Source: Microplitis mediator (Eukaryota; Arthropoda; Insecta; Hymenoptera; Braconidae). From it: a stretch of DNA of 64,000 nt. The stretch is taken from the NCBI RefSeq assembly GCF_029852145.1, contig NC_079969.1, positions 11,998,465-12,062,464 of the forward strand, given 5' to 3'. Of the stretch, positions 25,135 through 37,685 are shown piece by piece (the first letter of the stretch is position 1; every line of letters begins with the position of its first letter). Both the position numbers and the translations under genes were made by a program. The notes below the pieces were generated by a model. The model saw only the letters and a list, made by a program, of their open reading frames with translations, ran no database searches and had not been told where the DNA came from.

Positions 25135-25806
25135 TTTTATATTGAGTTCATAGAGTAAAAATTTGTAATTTGTAATTTGAATTCCCCAGCGGATAATTTA
25201 ATTGAATTAATTTGATTTTTATTATTATTATTTGACTATAATGAGTATATTATTATTTGTTGAAATTTACTATAAATAATCAATGTATGGTAAATGAATT
25301 TTGGTATTGTAATATTTTATTGGATTTATATTTATAAATATATTTAAATTAAATAATATGAAAGAAGGATTCCAGTGATAGCCAACATTTGTTTGTTTAT
25401 TTCCTGGATATATTTTAGTAATAATTATTCCTTATTTATTTTATTCATTATATTTAGTTGGTTATATTTTTGGTTTATATTGCTTAGTGCATACATTCTC
25501 GCTCGAAATTTGGTCTCGTGATTTCTCCCCTGATTTGTTATTATTTTTGTCCGTTTTGTAAAAACGGGCTGGCGCCCTCGTGCACTAACCCAGCCTGAGG
25601 AGCTGGTCCAGGCACACTTTTATTTTATTTATTGTTTAATATTATTATTTACGAATATTTAACTATTATTATTATTTTGAGTCACATTTATTATCATTAT
25701 TTATAATTTTTATCACACGTGGGTGACCGCATACAGTTTACCGAATTTATTCGCGTCTCCGTCACGAATTAAAAAACGGTATACGTTATAAGTTTATTCT
25801 ACACTA
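25135..25806. other. AT-rich spacer with TGGCGCCC motif
   Basis: No gene was found. At about 25570 the sequence GGCTGGCGCCCTCGTGCAC followed by TAACCCAGCCTGAGGAGCTGG resembles a segment at about 29680-29745 (ACTGGCGCCCAACTAG, TAACCCAGCCTGATAAGAGCTG). TGGCGCCC would suit a primer-binding site, so both may be remains of the same LTR-element leader. Confidence 0.35.
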
Positions 25807-26998
<1,192 letters not shown>

Positions 26999-27202
26999 GT
27001 ACGTACACGTCATTAAAGCCTTTGAAAGTTAGGACTGTATCAGGTGATGAAATGGCGCATAGTTTAATGCGATGCAGCGATCAATATTCAAAATCAGTCG
27101 AAATGCCTGAAAACACGAATGGGGAAAGATTTAAGATGGGATTCTAGACAAAGATATTGATGAAGACATCAATGACGACCAAGAAAAGTATGTGATGAAT
27201 CG

Positions 27203-27408
27203 TAGTCTACATGCCCTACTACGAAACTTTGTGGCGAAAAATTGCCGTAGTCATATAAAAAATTGAATGAAATAAAGAAAAATCTTGTGAATCTCCCGGT
27301 ACAAAAAGCCGGCAAAAAAAGGTGTAATTTTTTTTATTATTAACAAAAACGTTTTGCAAGTAAAGCCTCAGTCTACTTTAACGGAATATTGGATAAAGAT
27401 TTTTCATA
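27203..27408 (+). repeat. Left arm of a 200-bp inverted repeat
   Basis: TAGTCTACATGCCCTACTACG to GGATAAAGATTTTTC matches the reverse complement of 30090-30300 over about 205 bp with few changes. The sequence looks like decayed coding sequence (CTCAGTCTACTTTAACGGAATA), possibly from a transposase. The enclosed segment is 2.7 kb. Confidence 0.75.
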
Positions 27409-28189
27409 ACACCGATAACACCGATTCTTTAGGTGTAAATTTTGCTGGAATCAGCAAAATTTTAGGATTAAGTTAAGCATTCATTTATATTTTTTATGTA
27501 CCGGATAAGATAATTGCGCACTTGAATTATATGATTATGATTATTGGCTGGCTGACGCATGCGCGTCGATGCAACAGTTGGCATCATTAAATTTATTTAT
27601 TATAAATAAATTTAAACTATTTATTACGTAAATCAGTGGCTGATTTATGGTTAAATAACATTATTAATTAATTCTGATGTAACAATTGGTCATTGGGCGT
27701 CGGGAACCGTCTAAATTGCATTATTGACATCATGTTTTATGTTGGTGTTGTCGTTTGAGATAACATGCGACAGGTATATATTCTCATTGGTGGAATAGAG
27801 ATAAAACAATAAAATGGCGTCGGCCGAAGTGCCGGCGTGAAAAACACGTGCTGCCGTGGTCAGACGTGCACAAACAATTGGACGGGTAGCGTGTGTGCCT
27901 GACTGTGAAAAACTAATTAATTAATATTGTCGCCATTTGGGCATTTGTACGAGAATACTCTAGTTAAAGTAAAGTAAATTGTGACAATGTCGTTGAGACC
28001 GGTAAATGTACTCTTCTACAACGATGAATGTAAGTACCTTTGAGTTATTCATTGGCGTGCATTTTGTTCCCGCGTTGGTGACCAATTGTTAACTCCATAA
28101 GTGAGAGAGAACGATTGTATAAAGGTGACGCCATTATTATAATCATTGAATCAACTGCGTAATTGTTGATTCCTCTGGTATAAATTTAC

Positions 28190-29420
28190 CAACTATTATT
28201 TAAGTATTAATTGCGAACTATTATTTTGGCGGTAAATAGTTATACTTAACTATTTACAATTAGTATGTATTATTACTTGTGATAATTCTTTATTTTTTTC
28301 GGTAAATTTTTATTTCTTATTTTAGTTGCTTTCTAGTATATAGCCGTAGTAACGGCCTTTTACACTTTTTGCCTTTATATCGCAACTGCTTTACTTCTCT
28401 TTCTGCCTTCATTGTGCGGCTGTGGCCCGACTTGTGCTTATACTGTACTGCATCATTACGGTGATGCCCTACAACCTCTTTTGTGCAATGGAGGTGTAGT
28501 GGCGTAGGGAAACCACAGAGAAAACCTAGCCAGTACAATTTCGGTTTGTGTGAAGCTCCAGTGATCGATAAAATTCCCATTGTACCGATCACTGGATCTT
28601 CATCCCGCGCCTAACGGTCAGAGATCTTCGTTCGAACCCAACGCGTGGCTAAATGGTCACCCAGCCAAGTAGCGGCCATGCTCAATGCTACTTAACTTCG
28701 GTGATCGCCCGAGCCACGCTCGCGCCAAACGGTTGCCTCAGCCGCCCTTTTTTCGGTAAATATTTACCCTTATTATTTACAAGTTTTTCTTTGATTATTA
28801 TTTGTAAGCATTTATTATTTTTCGGCGGTAAATATTTACACGTATTATTTACAAGTAGTCTTTGATTATTATTTGTAATCATTTATTAATTTTTGCGGTA
28901 AATATTTACACGTATTATTTTAAATATTATCTGTGATCACTTATTATTGTCGGCGTTAAATAGTGAAAATATTGACAAGAATTATTTAAATTTTATTTGC
29001 GATTAGTTATTGAATAGTTAAATATTTACAACAATTATTAAAATATTATTTGTGATCGTTTATTATATTGTTGCGGTAAATATTTACAAGTAGTTTAAAT
29101 ATTATTTGTGATCATTTATTCTTTTTGGCGATAAATATTTTACAATTAATATCGGAATATTAATTATGATTAGTTATTATTTTGGCGGTACATGAATAAT
29201 TATTTTATAATTATTATTTAATCATTATTCGTGATCAGTTATTATTTTGCGAGAACTATTTAATTATTTAGGATTCTTATTTAAACCTTATTGAGGATCA
29301 TGCATTGTTTTGATGGGAAATAGTGTCATTTACAATAATTATTTATATTGCATGATAAAAGTTACTGGTGAGCGTTTATTATTCAAATTTATTATCAACG
29401 ATCATTACTGCTGGCGTTAC
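28190..29420. repeat. Degenerate tandem repeat, about 75-bp period
   Basis: Units follow the pattern (G)CGGTAAATATTTAC, then TATTATTT, then ATTATTTGTGATCATTTATTA. At least a dozen copies can be followed, for example at about 28755, 28833, 28900, 29077 and 29130, and they grow more divergent to the right. The array is interrupted by the SINE at 28317-28746. It codes for nothing and is not a CRISPR, since there are no unique spacers. Confidence 0.75.
28317..28746 (-). mobile_element. 5S rRNA-derived SINE
   Basis: On the minus strand the head reads CTCGGGCGATCACCGAAGTT, AAGTAGCATTGAGCATGG and TACTTGGCTGGGTGACC. These are the internal-promoter boxes of 5S rRNA (box A, intermediate element, box C) in the right order and spacing. 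They are followed by about 300 bp of unrelated body, including TTTTCTCTGTGGTTTCCCTACG, and an A-rich end at about 28317. A 5S head with a foreign tail is the SINE3-type design, transcribed by RNA polymerase III. The insertion lies in the 75-bp tandem repeat, so a target duplication cannot be distinguished from the repeat unit. Confidence 0.75.
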
Positions 29421-30089
29421 TTGATCAGTGTACAACAATATATATATTTGTGAAGTGATGTACTGCGTACATAATAAAATATTATAATTTATTATTTATA
29501 TTTAAATATATTTTGGGTAATAATTGGTCATCAACTCGGCATTTATTTTATACTGTTTATTTAATTTATGCTATCTCTTTCTTGCTATCCTTTTCCTAAA
29601 CTTGAAACTGCTCTCTGATTATTTTATTATTATTTTCATTTCCTTTCATTTTTAATTCCGTTTTGAGTAATTTTTGTTCGTGGAGGTGCACGAACTGGCG
29701 CCCAACTAGATTTTCTAACCCAGCCTGATAAGAGCTGCGTGTCCAGTGGAGATTTTGGGACATCTTCAAAGGAAATTTATTTTGTTATTATTTATTTTCA
29801 GTTTTTCACCATCGGAGGGCCATAACGGCTATTTGAAACCAACCACACTCCGCCGTGGGTCGTTTAAAATAGTAGTGAACGTTATAAAATCATGGCAACG
29901 CGCGCAACTTCCCCCCACTATGGATATGCGCAGACCACGTCGGTACAAACAGCAGCTGTTAGGCTAGTATTTTTTTGTGTTGATTAAATTAAATGATTAT
30001 TTTCATAATTAATAATTAACATTTTCGTATAAACTTTGTGACCAAACGATTTATAAAAGATTGAATTATTTTATTTTGTACATTTCATT

Positions 30090-30300
30090 AACTGCATGAG
30101 AAAAATCTTTATCCAGTATTCCGTTAAAGTAGACTGAGGCTTTACTTGCAAAACGTTTTTGTTAATAACAAAAAAAATTACACCTTTTTTGCCGGGTTTT
30201 TGTACCGGGAGATTCACGAGATTTTTCTCTATTTTATTCAATTTTTTATTTTACCACGGCAATTTTTCGCCACTAAGTTTCGTAGTAGGGCAAGTAGACT
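30090..30300 (-). repeat. Right arm of the 200-bp inverted repeat
   Basis: Reverse complement of 27203-27408. It leads directly into transposase-like coding debris at 30294-30642. Confidence 0.75.
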
Positions 30301-30642
30301 ATAGAATTGAAATACCGTTACACGACAATATCAAATATGCTGTAGTATATCTAGCTGAGTATATTCTCCGAAGAATTCAAAAACGAAATATGTATGAATT
30401 CTATTATAGCAAAACCCGAAGAACACGATAACAGCTTACATACAATGATACATTTATTAAATCGAGGTGCACTCATGTATCCCTCACTCAAACTAATAAA
30501 TTTGTTAGATTACATTGAGCAAGAGATTCGGAAAATGACGCAGGGTAATAAAATTAACAAGGATACATTATTTCAAAGTTGCTATGCCGTTTTTGATAGC
30601 AAAGTAGCGATACAGGTAGTTGAATGCCGAAAACATCAATAA
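30294..30642 (+). pseudogene. P-element/THAP9-like transposase C-terminal debris
   Basis: Two overlapping frames give KYAVVYLAEYILRRIQKR and, after a one-base frame change near 30400, HTMIHLLNRGALMYPSLKLI and LLDYIEQEIRK. The pattern of a conserved helix with 'LAEYILRR', a lost Cys pair, then 'L-NRGAL-YPS' and a helix with 'IE' is what I associate with the C-terminal region of P-element-type transposases. The DDE core and THAP finger are absent. The family call is tentative; that it is decayed transposase-like coding sequence is likelier. Confidence 0.4.
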
Positions 30643-30951
30643 AAATTCACGAAATCGATAATCGATTACTTTTTTATAATACGAATGCATTTCATTGACA
30701 AACGATTCAATACTGAAAACAGAATGTTATTGATGAATCGAGAAAGTATCGCAAGATGGCAAAGATGCAATAGATCATAAATATATATAAGATTAACATA
30801 ATACAAAAAAAATAATTTATTCATGTCACTGTTATCAATAAAAATTTGAATAACTAGAAAAGCAGAACATTATTTTTCTTCTCTATCATGTAGTTTAAAA
30901 ATAATTCGACAAAATTGTAGTGTTAAATTCATTAAATTAAAATTTTATCAA

Positions 30952-31741
30952 TTGGCAGGGAGCGCGACGAAAACGACATCTGATGGCTAAAAAAAATCAT
31001 GCTCGAGAATTATAAAAGATATATAAAATCAGTGTAAAAAATAAAAATTCGTTATAAAATCAAAATATAAAAATTTATAATGATATAAATAAAAAAGTGT
31101 AATTGTATTTTTGATAGAGAAAATTAAATTGAATATATTTCGATAAAAAAATTGAGTATAAAAAATTTTAATAAATAATAAACACTATCATTTTAGAATA
31201 GAATAAGGTTAGCCGATAAAATCAAAACAAATAATATATGACAACTACAATGATAATGGTTTAAAAAATAGTAGAATAGTCAATTGAGTTTTTTAACAAA
31301 ATTAAAGAAAATAATTTTATTTTAATTCATGATAATTTGCTTGTAAATCGGAACTAAAAAAACATAATGTTTTTTTAACCTTCCGTTACACGCGCTTTCT
31401 CTAGTGTTTCACTCATATTCACGCCAACTCTATTAGCTTAAGTAGTGTTGTACAGGGAATCACCGTATAGCGCGAGTAACGAAGGGTTAAAAAATATTTT
31501 TTAGGCAATGATAAAAATCATTATCCAAACCGGATTTGAATCAATAAATTATAAAATATTGTTTTAAACTCAAACGATGAGCAAAGGCAAACATTAACGA
31601 CACAATAACTATTATGAACTATTTTTAAACTTAATTTTCACGTGTTTATATTCAAAGAGAGCATGATTTAACGAAATTGTATTCACAGCGAGCGCTGCGA
31701 TCGTTTCAGTTGTCCCCACCATATACTAGGCTCCCTGCCAA
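30952..31741. mobile_element. Non-autonomous TIR element (TTGGCAGGGAGC ends)
   Basis: TTGGCAGGGAGC at 30952 is mirrored by GCTCCCTGCCAA at the right end. The 790-bp body is AT-rich and non-coding and contains a nested TTAA MITE. No convincing target duplication was found; only AT is shared at the edges. Confidence 0.5.
31375..31490. mobile_element. 108-bp TTAA MITE
   Basis: TTAA at both edges encloses CCTTCCGTTACACGCG and CGCGAGTAACGAAGGG inverted ends. These are near-identical to the ends of 2355-3163 (CCCTTCNTTACCCACG), so it is an internally deleted relative. It is nested in the element 30952-31741. Confidence 0.7.
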
Positions 31742-31898
31742 TAATTAGGGATTATTTCATTAAGTGAGTCTCGAAAAAAATTAATAAACCATAAAATTTA
31801 TTATCCAAGAAAAATTCGATTAAGAATACTTTTTCTCTGATGTGAATGTCGCAATGCAATTATATAGAAAAGGTACAAAAATATACCACTACAGCCAG

Positions 31899-32029
31899 CC
31901 CTGGTTAAAAAAGAGAATTAAAAAGGATTAAGCCATGTAACGTGGCCATTTGAGAGAGGATTAAGAGTATTAAAAAGGATTAAAAATATTGAAAAATTAA
32001 TTCTTTTTAATTCTTTTTTTTAACCAGGG
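31899..32029. mobile_element. 131-bp MITE, CCCTGGTTAAAAAA family
   Basis: CCCTGGTTAAAAAAGAGAATT and its near-perfect inverse AATTCTTTTTTTTAACCAGGG form the ends. Inside are GGATTAA repeats and ATGTAACGTGGCCAT. A relative with CCCTGATTAAAAAAAATG ends lies at 59499-59649, and single-ended relics occur at about 53115 and 61830. Confidence 0.7.
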
Positions 32030-32089
32030 AGAGTTTCAAGATTGTCAAGGAACAGTAGTTTTCATGGGAAGAGTTTCCAAGGTTATTGA

Positions 32090-32500
32090 AGTAATGATGG
32101 TTCGTTCACCTGTCTCTGAAGAATTTGAAACGATTGAAAAGAATTCAAAAAAACAAATATTTTCAAATTGCTTTTAATCGCTAAATAATCATTTGAATTT
32201 CGGGTTCATTGGGGTATCTAAAACGATTTAAAAGAATTCCAATTTTTAATGTCTTAGAATCTTTTTTAATCGCTAAATAATAGTTGAATTTCTGGTTAAC
32301 AATGAGATTTGGAAAGATTCAAGATAATTCAATTTTTCCAATACCTTCAAATCTCTTTTAATCACTAAATAATATTTTAATTTCTGGTTCATTGGGGGAT
32401 TAGAGAAAATTAAGAGAGATTCGATTTTTTGAATACCTTTGAATCCTTTTTAATTGCTAAATAATAGTCTAATGTTTGGTTCATGGGGGGATTAGCGAAT
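32090..32500. repeat. Tandem repeat, about 91-bp period, about 4.5 copies
   Basis: TTTTAAT(C/T)(G/A)CTAAATAAT recurs at about 32174, 32268, 32357 and 32449, each followed by (A)TTGAATTTCTGGTTCATTGGG and then a GA-rich stretch. It starts 60 bp from the MITE at 31899-32029 and shares its short GATTAAAA-type words. Confidence 0.7.
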
Positions 32501-33072
32501 CTTATAGCGAGGTTTCGGAGCAAAACTTTTATTGAGTTGTTGGTGGGAGAAGCGTTTCGAGCGAGTTCCAAGATCACGCTGGTGATGTGTTTACTTCTAT
32601 TAAATTTAATTATATTCGACTGCGAATGCATAAAACTGCAACTGCGATTAATATTTCCAGTATAAAAAAAAAATCAAGAAAAGAAAAAAATTTCAAAATT
32701 TTATTCTACATGAGAACAAACGAATTAAAAAGTTTAATTTGCAATTTGTGTCGACTTTTTTTTTCTTTTTTCAAAAATGCTGTGATTATGGGTATGAGGT
32801 AAAGGATATGAGCATTATAAAATTAACAAGCAATGCCAATCGTTTCGAACTCATTGTTGTTGAGATATTTAATATATAGTTAAATAAATTAATGGCTAAA
32901 TATGGTAGAGTCGGTACGATATATATATATTCAAACCTAACAACCATAAATTTTGTAAGCAGAATGAGCCAGAAGCTCGAGCGCGAATGTCATTGTGTAA
33001 AGCTAAAATATATTTCCAATTTAAATTCTTCAACTAGAAAAGTAAAACTTTGTTTTTTTTTTATTGAACAGT
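32501..33072. other. AT-rich spacer without a recognised gene
   Basis: Only short frames without recognisable domains were seen. Confidence 0.3.
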
Positions 33073-33202
33073 CCTTTACCAATTTATAATCGATATACCA
33101 AAGCTGAGTATTTAAATACTGCCGGGCGAGGAAATTTAATACGGATAGTTCACATTATAGTGAATTAATTAATCGGCCTCCCGATAGGTGGAGGACGTCA
33201 CA
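33073..33202 (+). repeat. 3' end of a family-C LTR
   Basis: This 130-bp stretch (ATAATCGATATACCAAAGCTGAGTA to CCCGATAGGTGGAGGACGTCACA) repeats at 33960-34085. It ends in ACA directly before the start of the next LTR. Confidence 0.6.
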
Positions 33203-34085
33203 TGTGTGATGTCCCTTCGCGGTTCACCTGTCCGATTGAAATGACCCCTCGCGGAATTGAGAAGCAAACCCTTACGCGGGCTATTCAAATATAAATATGT
33301 ATATATTTAAAATAAATCGTGGGAAATCTTGGGTTTTTCGGGACCTAAAAGAGTAAAACATCTGGTCCATCTGGTCACTTAAGACTCGACGAGAATAAAA
33401 CTGTAAATAGTTGTAATATTATTAAAGTAAGAAACTTATGTTTGAAACTTTTTTAAACGTATTGTTTGTTAGAATTAAGAGAAAGTTGTGAAGACGTTTG
33501 TTAGTTATTTATAAATTTTTTATGTATTTCGTATTTAAGTAGTTTTAAGAGACTCAAGCACCCCATCCTAAATCTTAGCAAGGAAATTCCTTGAAACCTT
33601 TTAGATAAAAAATACGAAAAGGATAGAGAGTAAGCCGACGGGAGCATCGGGTAACGCAGCAGCTGTTGAGAAGGTCGACCAAGCGGCGGAACGCAAGATT
33701 CAACTTCGAGGGGTGGAGATACTCTGTGACGTCATGAGGCCCCGACAACGTCCCCACAGCCAGCCAATAAGGAAAACTTACCCCGCCATAGTCTCGAAGG
33801 CTGATGCCCTTCAAACTTAGAATAACTTTTAAGATCAATTTTTGTAAAGTAGAATAAGCAAGAACCTCAAGCCAGACGGACGCAATCTGTAATAATTGTT
33901 GAATATATTTTTACGCTATCTGTATAACAAAATATAACCATTTTTTGAATTGAGAATCCTTCCCCAATCTATAATCGATACCAAAGCTGAGTATTCGAAT
34001 ACTCCCGGGCGAAGTAGCCCAGTATAGGCAATTTAATTTATAGTGAATTAAGTAATCGACCTCCCGATAGGTGGAGGTCATAACA
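33203..34085 (+). repeat. Family-C LTR, about 880 bp
   Basis: It starts TGTGATGTCCC at 33205 and ends GGAGGTCATAACA. Its final 125 bp match the LTR tail just upstream, so a partial and a full LTR stand head to tail, separated by two bases (TG). The termini resemble family A (TGTTACGTCC and GGACGTAACA). There is no coding region; the small frames on the minus strand are incidental. Confidence 0.55.
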
Positions 34086-35222
34086 ATCTACTGTAACTAA
34101 ACTGTAGAGTTATCAGAATACTACAGTAAAATCACTAAAAAAATGCCGAATTTATACCGAAAAAATTCTGGATATTGTTGTGTAGCCAACGGGTTACACT
34201 GCGCTCTCTAAGACCACCTTATAGAAAAATGAAATAAAACAATTGTATTTATAGGCGGGAATTTTTGAATACCTTATATGTGTAGACGCAAATAAATAAC
34301 TAGATATAAAATAGATATATAGATATATAGATATAGTACTTATAAAATAAATAATTTAAATAAGAATATAATTATTGTAATGGCCACTTAGAATATAAAA
34401 TAAATGAATATTTTGGAAAACCCATGAGGATTTTTTGCTAGATGTTTAATTTCATATTTTTTATGACTATAATCCTCTTGTTGGCAAAACTTCCCCAATA
34501 TATTCAAAAACCAATTAAGGGATCATTTTGCTGGGACTAAGCTGCAGAAAATATGGCGAGACTCTATGGCAGCGACAGTCCAGGGAAAATGAAGCTGCTG
34601 TGACGCACGGACTCACTCATTTTGAAAGGGGATGAAAGCGAGTGACGGGGGGACTCAACAGCAGCACACGAAAACACCCTCACTACTCATTTACCCCCTC
34701 TCTTGCAAAAGATCGCTGGAGAAGACGAAGGACAAGCTCATTCAACAATTCGGACATCAGATTATTCTGAGCGTGGTAACCAACTTGCACGTTGGAAATT
34801 TAGAGAGTAAAAATATTTATAAAGTTCATCTTTAATTTTGTGTAAAATATTGCAGTTATTCTTTAAATTAAATGAATTATTTTAATATTTATTAATATTA
34901 AATTCGAACGTTCCAAAATATTAAAAACCAAATTTAAATTTAAATATCGCGCGCTTTTAAATTCTACATATTTCCTCCGGGGGCCAGAGCCATTGTCCAA
35001 AAGACATTCTTTCGATGCGAAATCTCCGAGATGCGACAAGTTGTCGAGTAGACAATCTCGTCGAAAAGAAATATCTATGACTAAACCAAAAGTTTAAAAC
35101 TTCAAATCTGTAACAGTATAAATTTACGAAACAGAAAATTATCGAAAGAAAATTGTAAAATATAAATCATATCGAAATATGATTTATATAAAATAATTAG
35201 TAATAGAATAATAAATACTTGA
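34086..35222. other. Spacer without a recognised gene
   Basis: The sequence is mostly A/T-rich. The part 34500-34830 has more balanced composition and a 67-codon frame with no recognisable domain. It could be an exon or old repeat, and I can assign neither. Confidence 0.3.
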
Positions 35223-35231
35223 ATTAAAATA

Positions 35232-35790
35232 ACCACAAAAAAGTTAGCGGCGAGTATTTTTTTATGGAATCAAATGATACCTCAATTAATTGCTCCTTAA
35301 AAGCTCTTTCAGAATCTACAATTGCTCCTCTTTTATGATTATTAGTTAATTAATAATTAATTTTTTAAAAAATTAATTTTCAAAAAAGTAATTTTGCTAT
35401 AGTTTGAAAACTATTCATATTTTATACATTTTTTTTTGCTTAAAAAATTGCTCTCGATGTGCTCTATCAATTAAGTGATAAAACTAATTAATATCTACAA
35501 TGTTTTTAATAATTAACTTAAAAAAACTTTTTGCATACTAGACACTGCGCTATGACGTCATTAATGGTCGTTAGAATTCATTAAGGCTTTGTTTACATGG
35601 GTAGCTGCTGTGACTACTTTATATAAATGTTTGCCTTAATGTTTATTTGATAATTAAATTCTTCATTATTATTATCACAGTTGAGGTTATGCAGCTATAT
35701 AGATAATATTGTTCTCTCATTAAATATAATAACAATTAAAAAAATACTATTAAATAGCTTTTGATTTGAGACCATGAAATAAAAATCCTA
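35232..35790 (+). repeat. Left terminal inverted repeat of the MULE
   Basis: Matches 49907-50398 inverted through the TTAA at 35720-35723. Beyond it, TTAAATA(T/C)AATAA and AACCATGAAATAAA match the inverse of 46685-46750. It includes GACGTCATTAATGG and a stretch of A/T-rich subterminal sequence. The transposase binding site and promoter are expected here. Confidence 0.9.
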
Positions 35791-35934
35791 ACGTCGAGTG
35801 GCGAATTTGATTATTTATTTCAATAAGTATGTGTAATTAGTCTCATAAGTAATCATACTGGTAAGTATTAATCAATATGTTTGAATAATGTTGATATTAA
35901 CTAATATTTAATCTAATAATATTTTAAACATTAC

Positions 35935-36260
35935 AGATGTTATATCTGAGTAAAAAATCATTCGCTTGTAGACAGGAGTAATATGCTGGGTGATACCTTA
36001 CAACGTTCACACTCAGTGAGTTTTATTGTGATCCTGTAAGTTGAAAAATCACTGCAAAAATACATAGAGAAATGTATGGTGAAGTTGAGATTGATCTAGA
36101 CAAAAATCGCGAGTTGATATCATGGAAAATCTTATCGTATACTGTCACAAGAACATTTTACTCCAACGAAAATGTCCACACTTTTACTGTTATCGATATC
36201 GTTAATATAACCAAAACCGACTTAGTTTTGCTCCAAAAACAACCTGGAAATGATGCTTAA
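35935..36260 (+). other. Short unassigned open stretch in the MULE
   Basis: A 62-codon frame (36072-36260) and a further broken frame at about 36360-36570 may be decayed coding sequence next to the left terminal repeat. No domain is recognisable. Confidence 0.25.
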
Positions 36261-36587
36261 TTCGCTATAAAAGCTTTTATATAGGGGTATACTAAAAATA
36301 TTTATTCATATTAATCAATCGAATTGACATTAATTATAATAAACCTTTTTTTTTTTTAGGTTGAGGATATTCGGACACTTTAGTATAAGTCTAGTGTGAA
36401 AAAGTAGCCCAAGGAAGACAGCAAACTTCGTATACTTTTGCAAAGTTACAAAAACTGTCTGTGACAGCAAAGATGAAAAGTCGTCGTGTGTAATGGTCTT
36501 GTCTATACACCCTTTTGCGTCTGAACTTCTCACAACGATTGGACTGCCAATATAGAAAGAATTATACATTTTCAAAAAGGTATTTGT

Positions 36588-37367
36588 TAGGATGGTCGTT
36601 AAAAATTTAATTTTCTAAGGCGCCCCATAAAAAGCCTCTTTTTAGCGAAAAAATACGTAGGGAATTTAGTTTTTTCGTTTTAAGTAACAAGAGCACGTGT
36701 CGAAGGACGATCAAAGTTCATTTTTCGATACAATCGCGATTTTTTTTAAATATCTCATGAAATATGCAGATTAGAGGGAAAAATCATAGAATCAATTTTG
36801 TAGGAAATTAAATTTTCGTCAACAAAGGTCATGTTCATTTTTTTTATAAAATGTGTATTTATGAAGATATTTGAAAAAAAACTTTTTTTAGATCTGATGA
36901 ATTGAGCGTTTTAAGGATTATAAATTTTGAAAATAACTTTTTTCTAAGTATATAAAAACTGTAACAAGCATTAATAATTGATATGTTGAGTTACGAAGTT
37001 GTCTATATTTAAGAAAAAACGTTATTTTTAACATTCGTTATCCTTAAAATGCCCAATTGATAAGATCTAAAAAAGTTTTTAAAAAATATCTGCATAAATA
37101 CACGTTTTATAAAAAAAATAAATGTGACTTTTTTTGTCAAGAATTTAATTTTCTACAAAATTGATTCTATGGTTTTTCCATCTAATCTGCATATTTCATG
37201 AGATATTTAAAAAAAATCGCGATCGTATCAAAAAATAAACTTTGATCGTCCTTCGGAACGTGTTCTTTTTACTTAAAACGAAAAAACTAAATACCCCACA
37301 TATTTTTTCACTAAAAAGAAGCTTTTTATGGGGCGCCTGAGAAAATTTAATCTTAACGACCACCCTA
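36588..37367. mobile_element. Palindromic MITE with TA duplication, 776 bp
   Basis: TA at both edges encloses GGATGGTCGTTAA and TTAACGACCACCC. The arms are complementary almost through the centre near 36975 (for example AAGGCGCCCCATAAAAAGC with GCTTTTTATGGGGCGCC). It is non-coding. TA duplication points to a Tc1/mariner-type origin. Confidence 0.75.
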
Positions 37368-37685
37368 GTATTTATTGTTTTGGTGAAAAACCGAAATATT
37401 CTTGTCTGGAGTAAAAAATCGAGTTTAGATTTTTTTTTTAGCCAAAAATTTTATTTTTCTTACCTAAAAATATTCTCATCATCGATTACTGCCGTGATTA
37501 TTTCTTGCAGTTGCTGGTAGAAGAAAAATTATCGCGAAGCATCGAGAGTTAATAAATATAGAAAAAATAAATGAAGTTCATAATATAAATCCTGATAACT
37601 ATTGAATTTTCGGAATCTAAATTGGTTAGTATCTAACATAATTTTATTATTAATAAATAATTTAATCAAGTTATATTCATATTAA

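Noticed and set aside
28688..28882. Functional 5S rRNA gene
   Set aside because: Only the internal promoter part of 5S is present and the sequence passes into a foreign body; the 5S 3' part is missing.
28190..29420. Regularly spaced repeats as a CRISPR array
   Set aside because: Units are degenerate tandem copies without conserved repeats and unique spacers, in a eukaryotic context.
33575..33838. 87-codon minus-strand frame
   Set aside because: It lies inside a family-C LTR and shows no recognisable domain.
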